Below are positions 6,331-10,583 of a DNA stretch of 10,583 bases, in pieces. The notes under the pieces are model-generated. The model saw only the letters and a list, made by a program, of their open reading frames with translations, was not told where the DNA came from and did not search any database. The DNA is from Porphyrobacter sp. (GTDB taxonomy: Bacteria > Pseudomonadota > Alphaproteobacteria > Sphingomonadales > Sphingomonadaceae). The stretch's first letter is position 1. Every line of letters begins with the position of its first letter. The stretch covers positions 1-10,583 of the forward strand of contig JAGKSZ010000275.1 of the NCBI GenBank assembly GCA_018991295.1, given 5' to 3'. Position numbers and translations under genes: made by a program.

Positions 6331-7730
6331 TGCTGCATCATTCCGTAAATCCGCATCCGGTTGGCCATCAGCCTGAACTGGTTCTGCCGCCGCAATTCCG
6401 CCTCAGCCCAGCTGAGCATCGAGGCGAGAATTGCAACCATCGTCATGAACACCAGACCCGTGGAACCAAAATAGTTCACGGTCTGGCCGACGATCAGATA
6501 GACGGCCATGGTCATATTGACCCCGATCAGCAATGTCCTCTCGCGCTGGGTCAGTCGTGGCATGGCCAGGCCAAGGCGGACGACACCGTAGAATATCGCC
6601 GCCAAAAGCAAGACCGGCACGATAAGACCGTGGCGCATGGCCAACAGCAGGAAGTGCGCGTCCACACTGTCACCAAACATCCAGCGCGCCCGTTCCCATT
6701 GCTTGTAGCCGATCCCGAACCACGGGTTCTTGGCGACGCTAATCGAACCGAACTCCCAGATCAGACGCCGGTAATCGGCAGTGTGCGGGGTCAGTGTCAG
6801 GCGCGCGATGATGGGGATAATCCCGTTCTGCGCGCTGACATGCACAGCCGTTACAAAGACCCCGAGCATCGAAACGATCGTCCACCACGAGATGCGCGGG
6901 AAAAGGGGCTTCACATGATAGACCGTGATCGCCCCCACCGCGACGATCAGTGCGAGGAATGCCGCCGAACTCAAGGAGAAGAACCCGGTCAAAGCAACGG
7001 CGATGCCGAGGACATAGGGCCATGACCGCAGGCCGCTGAAATAGTAGAGCGGCAGGAAGCCGATCATCACCGCTCCGGCAAGGATCGGGTGCGAAAATGG
7101 CCCATATGCACGGAGCAGGCCCAGGCGGTACTCCTGATCGAGCTGGATTGTGCCGGTCACTTCCCCACCGGCGTAAGATGTCAAACTCCCGAAAATCGAT
7201 GCAAAGAAGGGGCGCAGAAGCAACTTGCCGCTGAAGCTCTCAAGCACGAGCATCCCGCCGGCAAAAAGCACACCGGGCAGGGCTAGCAGCAGGAAGCGAC
7301 GCAGTTCATCCGGCGTCTTGATGCAGGCACGTGCGACCATGAACGAAAGCCCGGTATCGATCACGATACCTGCGCCGCGCACAAAGCCCGATTCCACCCC
7401 GTAAATCGTCATGAATGACAGCATCATCCAGAACGATATGAAAATGATCGCAATATCGATCTGGTTCAACGCCGCCTTTCGGCTGCCGGAGATCATCCAG
7501 AACGCCGGCACGCTCATCAGCAGGACCGCCTGCCGATAGGCGGGAAGGCTCACGCCGTAGATCGAAAATTCGGCCTCCGGCGGGAGCAGCAGGAACGAAT
7601 AATAGACCACAAGCAACGGGATCAACGTCGACAGTGGGCGCGCCTTAATCATCGCGGGAGGCGGCATCTGCGGCATCGGAGGCGTTTGCCGGACCGGCGC
7701 AGCTGGCATGTTCGGCGCTGGATAGGACAT
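6324..7730 (-). CDS. Wzy/WaaL-like O-antigen polymerase or ligase (integral membrane)
   Basis: This 468-residue protein has ten or more hydrophobic segments, as in Wzy polymerases and WaaL ligases. These act on the periplasmic face of the inner membrane, joining lipid-linked repeats or transferring a finished chain. Family-like features, numbered from ATG 7730, are GPFSHPILAG (210-219) and the large-loop segment AKNPWFGIG (333-341) followed by SVDAHFLLLAMRHGL (355-369), which resembles the Wzy_C loop. A Pro/Met-rich cytosolic tail fills the first 28 residues. I chose ATG 7730 because a GGAA lies about seven bases upstream; a TTG at 7742 would extend the frame by four codons but has no visible ribosome binding site. 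It follows the flippase gene on the same strand with a gap of about 120 bp, consistent with one Wzx/Wzy unit. Polymerase is favoured over ligase by context, but sequence alone cannot separate them. Confidence 0.85.
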   Translation of the reverse strand: MSYPAPNMPAAPVRQTPPMPQMPPPAMIKARPLSTLIPLLVVYYSFLLLPPEAEFSIYGVSLPAYRQAVLLMSVPAFWMISGSRKAALNQIDIAIIFISFWMMLSFMTIYGVESGFVRGAGIVIDTGLSFMVARACIKTPDELRRFLLLALPGVLFAGGMLVLESFSGKLLLRPFFASIFGSLTSYAGGEVTGTIQLDQEYRLGLLRAYGPFSHPILAGAVMIGFLPLYYFSGLRSWPYVLGIAVALTGFFSLSSAAFLALIVAVGAITVYHVKPLFPRISWWTIVSMLGVFVTAVHVSAQNGIIPIIARLTLTPHTADYRRLIWEFGSISVAKNPWFGIGYKQWERARWMFGDSVDAHFLLLAMRHGLIVPVLLLAAIFYGVVRLGLAMPRLTQRERTLLIGVNMTMAVYLIVGQTVNYFGSTGLVFMTMVAILASMLSWAEAELRRQNQFRLMANRMRIYGMMQQA

Positions 7731-7849
7731 CACGGTTTCCAAATGCTGGTTCGGTGCCCGCGCAAGGAGGCAGCAGGCAAGCCCGTCTGCAGTCCGTATC
7801 CGACAGAGCAGCGCCGTTCAAGTCTGCACGATCGCCGCACCAGCACGCC

Positions 7850-9289
7850 TTAACGCCCGAGACGCTGGTTAAGCCATGCGCGCGCCTGATCCGGCATCTG
7901 GAACCATACAAAGATCGCAAGCACCCCGCACAAAACGCTGGCACCGATCATCCCGGAAAGCCAACCCTGCATCCACGACGAGGCCGCCATTGCCACCGCA
8001 ATGAGTATCGCAGGCGCCGCCAGTCGGCTCAGGACCGCACGATCGGCAAACCCGCTCTTGTGGAACAGGACGCCGCAATCAACCGCTACCCGCACTGTAA
8101 AGGCAAGCGCAACGCCATGAAGGCCCAGCGTCGCGCCAAAACCATAGAGCATCGCGGCATATAGCGGCAGCTCAAGCGTATGGAGCACAGCAGTGTAACG
8201 CGAATTGCCGCGTGCCTGGATGAGCGCATAAGGGACATTGGCAAGCGCATTCAGCCAAAAGCCGATCGCAGTGATCTGCCCGACCAGGATCGAGCGTTCA
8301 TCCAGTCCCTCACCCAGCCACAGCCGCAGCAGGGGCTCGGCAAGACAAATAAGGCCGATAACGACAAAGCCATAGAGCTGCCCCACCAGCACGACCGAGG
8401 CCTTGCCAAGCCGGCTTGATTCTTCTTCGTCACGCGCAGCAAGTCGAGGGAACAGCGCCTGCACCAGTGCCAAAGGGAACATCACAGTGCGCGAAGCGAT
8501 CTGCACAGGCACCGAATAGGCAACCACTGCCGCTGCCCCAAGCACCGCGCCGATCACGACCCGATCAGCAAGTGTCATCAGCGGTCCGACAATCGCCGTG
8601 ACCATGATCCAGCTGCCATAGGAAAACAGCCGCCGCAGCTGCGCCAACGAGGGTGCAATCTTCTGGCGGTGCAGGAAGACCGCCGCCATGCTGACAACTA
8701 TCGGCACCAGTCCGATTACCCGACCCGCCAGCGATGCTGCCAGCAGCCAGGTAAAATCAGCCGCGTAAACCATCGCCACAGCTAGCGGCAGGACTTGCGA
8801 CAAGACGTTGCCGATTGTCGTCCCCGCTGACACCACCCCAAACCGCTCAAGGCCGGTCAGTGCTCCCGATGAAACGCCTGTCAGCATGATCACCGGTACG
8901 CACAGCGCGAAAAGCCATACGGAGGAGAGAACCTCGGCCCTAAGACCCGGTCCCGCCTCGAAGAAGGACCGGAAGAACACCAGCGCAACGGCATAGACAA
9001 CCGCGCCGCCGATCACGGAGATAACCCCCGCCCCCGCGAGAGCCGACCAGACCACGCCGGCGCGATCTTCGGCCGATGCGTTCGGCATCGAAGATAATCG
9101 CTGCGTGATTGCCCGACCCAGCCCGAAATCAACTTGGCCGAAATAACCCAGCAGAATCAGCGCAAGCAGCAGCGCGCCATAACGCTCGTTGCCGACCACC
9201 GATATGTAGAAGGGCACGGTGACAATGCTTACAGCAACACCAATTAAGGTGGGCAGCAGATTGAGCAGGGAATTGCGGGCAAGCGCCAT
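7850..9289 (-). CDS. Wzx-like polysaccharide/oligosaccharide flippase
   Basis: This 479-residue, very hydrophobic protein has about 12-14 predicted membrane segments. It fits the polysaccharide transporter (PST/MATE-like) family, which moves undecaprenyl-linked repeats from the cytoplasmic to the periplasmic face of the inner membrane. The N-terminus is characteristic: NLLPTLIGVAVSIVTVPFYI (10-29), then VGNERYGALLLALI (32-45) and VDFGLGRAITQRLS (53-66), with the first helix directly after a short start. Length is normal for the family and there is no frameshift. The start is ATG 9289, with only a weak GAG upstream. An 84-codon frame ends in a TGA that shares one base with this ATG, which could provide coupling if that frame is real. 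The stop is TAA at 7852-7850. Its partner polymerase lies downstream on the same strand. Substrate cannot be read from sequence. Confidence 0.9.
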   Translation of the reverse strand: MALARNSLLNLLPTLIGVAVSIVTVPFYISVVGNERYGALLLALILLGYFGQVDFGLGRAITQRLSSMPNASAEDRAGVVWSALAGAGVISVIGGAVVYAVALVFFRSFFEAGPGLRAEVLSSVWLFALCVPVIMLTGVSSGALTGLERFGVVSAGTTIGNVLSQVLPLAVAMVYAADFTWLLAASLAGRVIGLVPIVVSMAAVFLHRQKIAPSLAQLRRLFSYGSWIMVTAIVGPLMTLADRVVIGAVLGAAAVVAYSVPVQIASRTVMFPLALVQALFPRLAARDEEESSRLGKASVVLVGQLYGFVVIGLICLAEPLLRLWLGEGLDERSILVGQITAIGFWLNALANVPYALIQARGNSRYTAVLHTLELPLYAAMLYGFGATLGLHGVALAFTVRVAVDCGVLFHKSGFADRAVLSRLAAPAILIAVAMAASSWMQGWLSGMIGASVLCGVLAIFVWFQMPDQARAWLNQRLGR

Positions 9290-9565
9290 CAGCAGCTCGA
9301 TCCGGGAAAATGAAGGAAGAGCAAGCGGATCGGGACGATGCGGGTCATAGCCCAGGCAGTCACATTCACGTCGATCCGCCCCAAATTTGCCGCATCAAAC
9401 CGCTTGCCGGGCGCTATTGCCTGTGCGAGAGCCGTTCCGCAACCGGTAATCATATGCCAGCCGCAACAGCGGCGGCATCGTCCGGGGTTGCACCATCGCC
9501 TCTCTGCTACTGGTCGCTGCCAGAGAACATCCGTTTTTGACATCGGGACACCGTCAGGAACTGAA
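9290..9565. other. Divergent intergenic region between flippase and methyltransferase genes
   Basis: This 276-bp gap should carry the promoters for both flanking genes. A TTGACA at 9537-9542 is the only good hexamer on the plus strand, but a matching -10 would fall on the methyltransferase start codon, so it is unlikely to serve that gene. A minus-strand frame from ATG 9543 to the TGA at 9289 fills most of the gap (84 residues, Cys/Arg-rich centre, uneven codon use) and overlaps the flippase ATG as TGATG. I do not recognise it and consider it more likely non-coding. No other element is clear. Confidence 0.35.
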
Positions 9566-10583
9566 ATGGACAGCTCAGCGAGCCATGCTGCAATTGCCGA
9601 TCCGGCCTGCGTCGCCGATCTCGTCAAGTGTGACGCCTGCCTGTTTTGCGGCGGCACCACTGTCAGCGACCGGATCGATGGCGTAACCGATGCCTTTTTC
9701 AATGCCGATGCTGGCCGTTTCGACTTTCTGCGTTGCGCAGATTGCGGATCGCTGTGGCTGGCGCAGCGGCCGGTGGGCGACAGGTTGCTCAAGGCCTATG
9801 CCAATTACTACACGCATGGTGATCCGGCTGCGGCTGAAGTAGCGGTTGGCGGCTTGCGCGGCGCGGTTCGGGCTGCCTATCTGCGGAGCCGATTTGATCA
9901 AAGAGCCTCACCGCTGGACCGAGTGATCGGCAAGGCCGTTGCCCTGAGCGGAGCGGGAACCGACGGTCTCGACAATTGGATGCGCTTTGCACCCAGCCCG
10001 CCCGCCCGCGTGCTGGACTACGGCTGCGGGAGCGGCAGCTATCTGCTGCGCTTGCAGCCGCTGGGGTACCAGCTTGCAGGGGCCGAATATGATCCGCACC
10101 TGCTGAGCAAGCTGGCCGAAGCCGGGATTGCGGTGTGCGATGTTGCCACGCTGGAAGATGATCACTGGGGGGCGGAGTTTGACCATATCACGCTGTCCCA
10201 TGTGCTCGAACACGTGCCCGATCCGCGCGCGCTGATTGCGCGTTTGTTCGGCTGGCTGAAGCCAGGCGGCACGCTCTATCTGGAACTGCCCAATGCCGAT
10301 GCCACCGGCTTGGCGATGTTCGGGGCATGGTGGCGCGGGCTTGAAGCGCCGCGGCATTTTGCCTTGCCGGGCCGCGCGGCACTGGTCGCAGCGCTGGAGC
10401 AGGCCGGATTTGCCGCCATCCGCCAGCACATCAACCCGGCAAACCGCAGCTGGGTGTGGGAGGAGTCCCTCGGTGCAGCGCCGCAGGAACTGCACGAACG
10501 CCTGCGGGCTGCCATTGCGGATGCCCCGACAGAAACCGCCGACAATGCCGAATTTCTCACCTTTGTTGCTCGCAAGGCCCTTT
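9566..10583 (+). CDS. Zinc-ribbon class I SAM-dependent methyltransferase, 3' end outside window
   Basis: The visible 339 codons encode a Rossmann-fold methyltransferase. The N-terminus has two Cys pairs, CLFC at 25-28 and CADC at 57-60, a zinc-ribbon arrangement seen in methyltransferases of sugar and surface-polysaccharide pathways. The SAM-binding motif I is VLDYGCGSG at 149-157, an acidic residue follows the second strand (AEYD, 173-176), then SHVLEHVPDP at 211-220 and LKPGGTLYLELPN at 231-243. It likely O- or N-methylates a nucleotide sugar or a glycan end, acting in the cytoplasm; the acceptor is unknown. ATG 9566 is well supported by AGGA at 9556-9559. The frame remains open at the window edge, but EFLTFVARKAL (329-339) looks like the last strand of the fold, so only a few residues are probably missing. 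Divergent from the flippase gene. Confidence 0.87.
   Translation, partial: MDSSASHAAIADPACVADLVKCDACLFCGGTTVSDRIDGVTDAFFNADAGRFDFLRCADCGSLWLAQRPVGDRLLKAYANYYTHGDPAAAEVAVGGLRGAVRAAYLRSRFDQRASPLDRVIGKAVALSGAGTDGLDNWMRFAPSPPARVLDYGCGSGSYLLRLQPLGYQLAGAEYDPHLLSKLAEAGIAVCDVATLEDDHWGAEFDHITLSHVLEHVPDPRALIARLFGWLKPGGTLYLELPNADATGLAMFGAWWRGLEAPRHFALPGRAALVAALEQAGFAAIRQHINPANRSWVWEESLGAAPQELHERLRAAIADAPTETADNAEFLTFVARKAL

Noticed and set aside
9310..9540. 76-codon plus-strand frame upstream of the methyltransferase
   Set aside because: The translation has no recognisable pattern and unlikely composition, and no good ribosome binding site. It competes with an equally weak antisense frame.
9537..9542. 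TTGACA as the -35 box of the methyltransferase promoter
   Set aside because: A -10 at normal spacing would be 9560-9565 (ACTGAA), a poor match that would start transcription inside the coding sequence.

Overview
This GC-rich window looks like part of a surface or exopolysaccharide (EPS/capsule) locus from an alphaproteobacterium, probably of the Sphingomonadales. The lineage is inferred from codon usage, the FemAB/GT2/flippase/polymerase gene mix and an alphaproteobacterial-type spike base protein; it is not proven by any marker gene. No tRNA, rRNA, CRISPR array, insertion sequence or integrase was seen.

Layout from left to right. Minus strand 1-597: 5' part of a polysaccharide (NodB-type) deacetylase that runs off the window edge. 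Minus strand 752-1774: a FemAB/GNAT-fold aminoacyl- or acyltransferase, probably upstream of the deacetylase on the same strand. A 96-bp divergent region follows. Plus strand 1871-3424: a fusion of an N-terminal GNAT-like domain with a C-terminal family 2 glycosyltransferase of the rhamnosyltransferase type. Plus strand 3601-3873 and 3870-6308: a tightly coupled pair, a small protein resembling the GTA/phage head-spike base family (Rcc01079 type) and an 812-residue multidomain spike/fibre-like protein. Minus strand: a Wzy/WaaL-like polymerase or ligase (6324-7730) behind a Wzx-like flippase (7850-9289). Plus strand 9566 to the end: a zinc-ribbon SAM methyltransferase, truncated by the window edge but probably almost complete.

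Read together, the GT2, flippase and polymerase form the core of a Wzx/Wzy-dependent pathway. The GT2 adds a sugar to the lipid-linked repeat, the flippase moves the repeat across the inner membrane, and the polymerase joins repeats. The FemAB protein, GNAT domain, deacetylase and methyltransferase are likely decorating enzymes.

The item most worth following up is the spike base plus spike/fibre pair inside this locus, with no phage structural genes in view. In Rhodobacter capsulatus the corresponding head-spike proteins let gene transfer agent particles bind capsule. A spike cassette beside the genes that make a polysaccharide suggests, as inference only, a matched binder/polysaccharide pair or a captured polysaccharide-binding protein.
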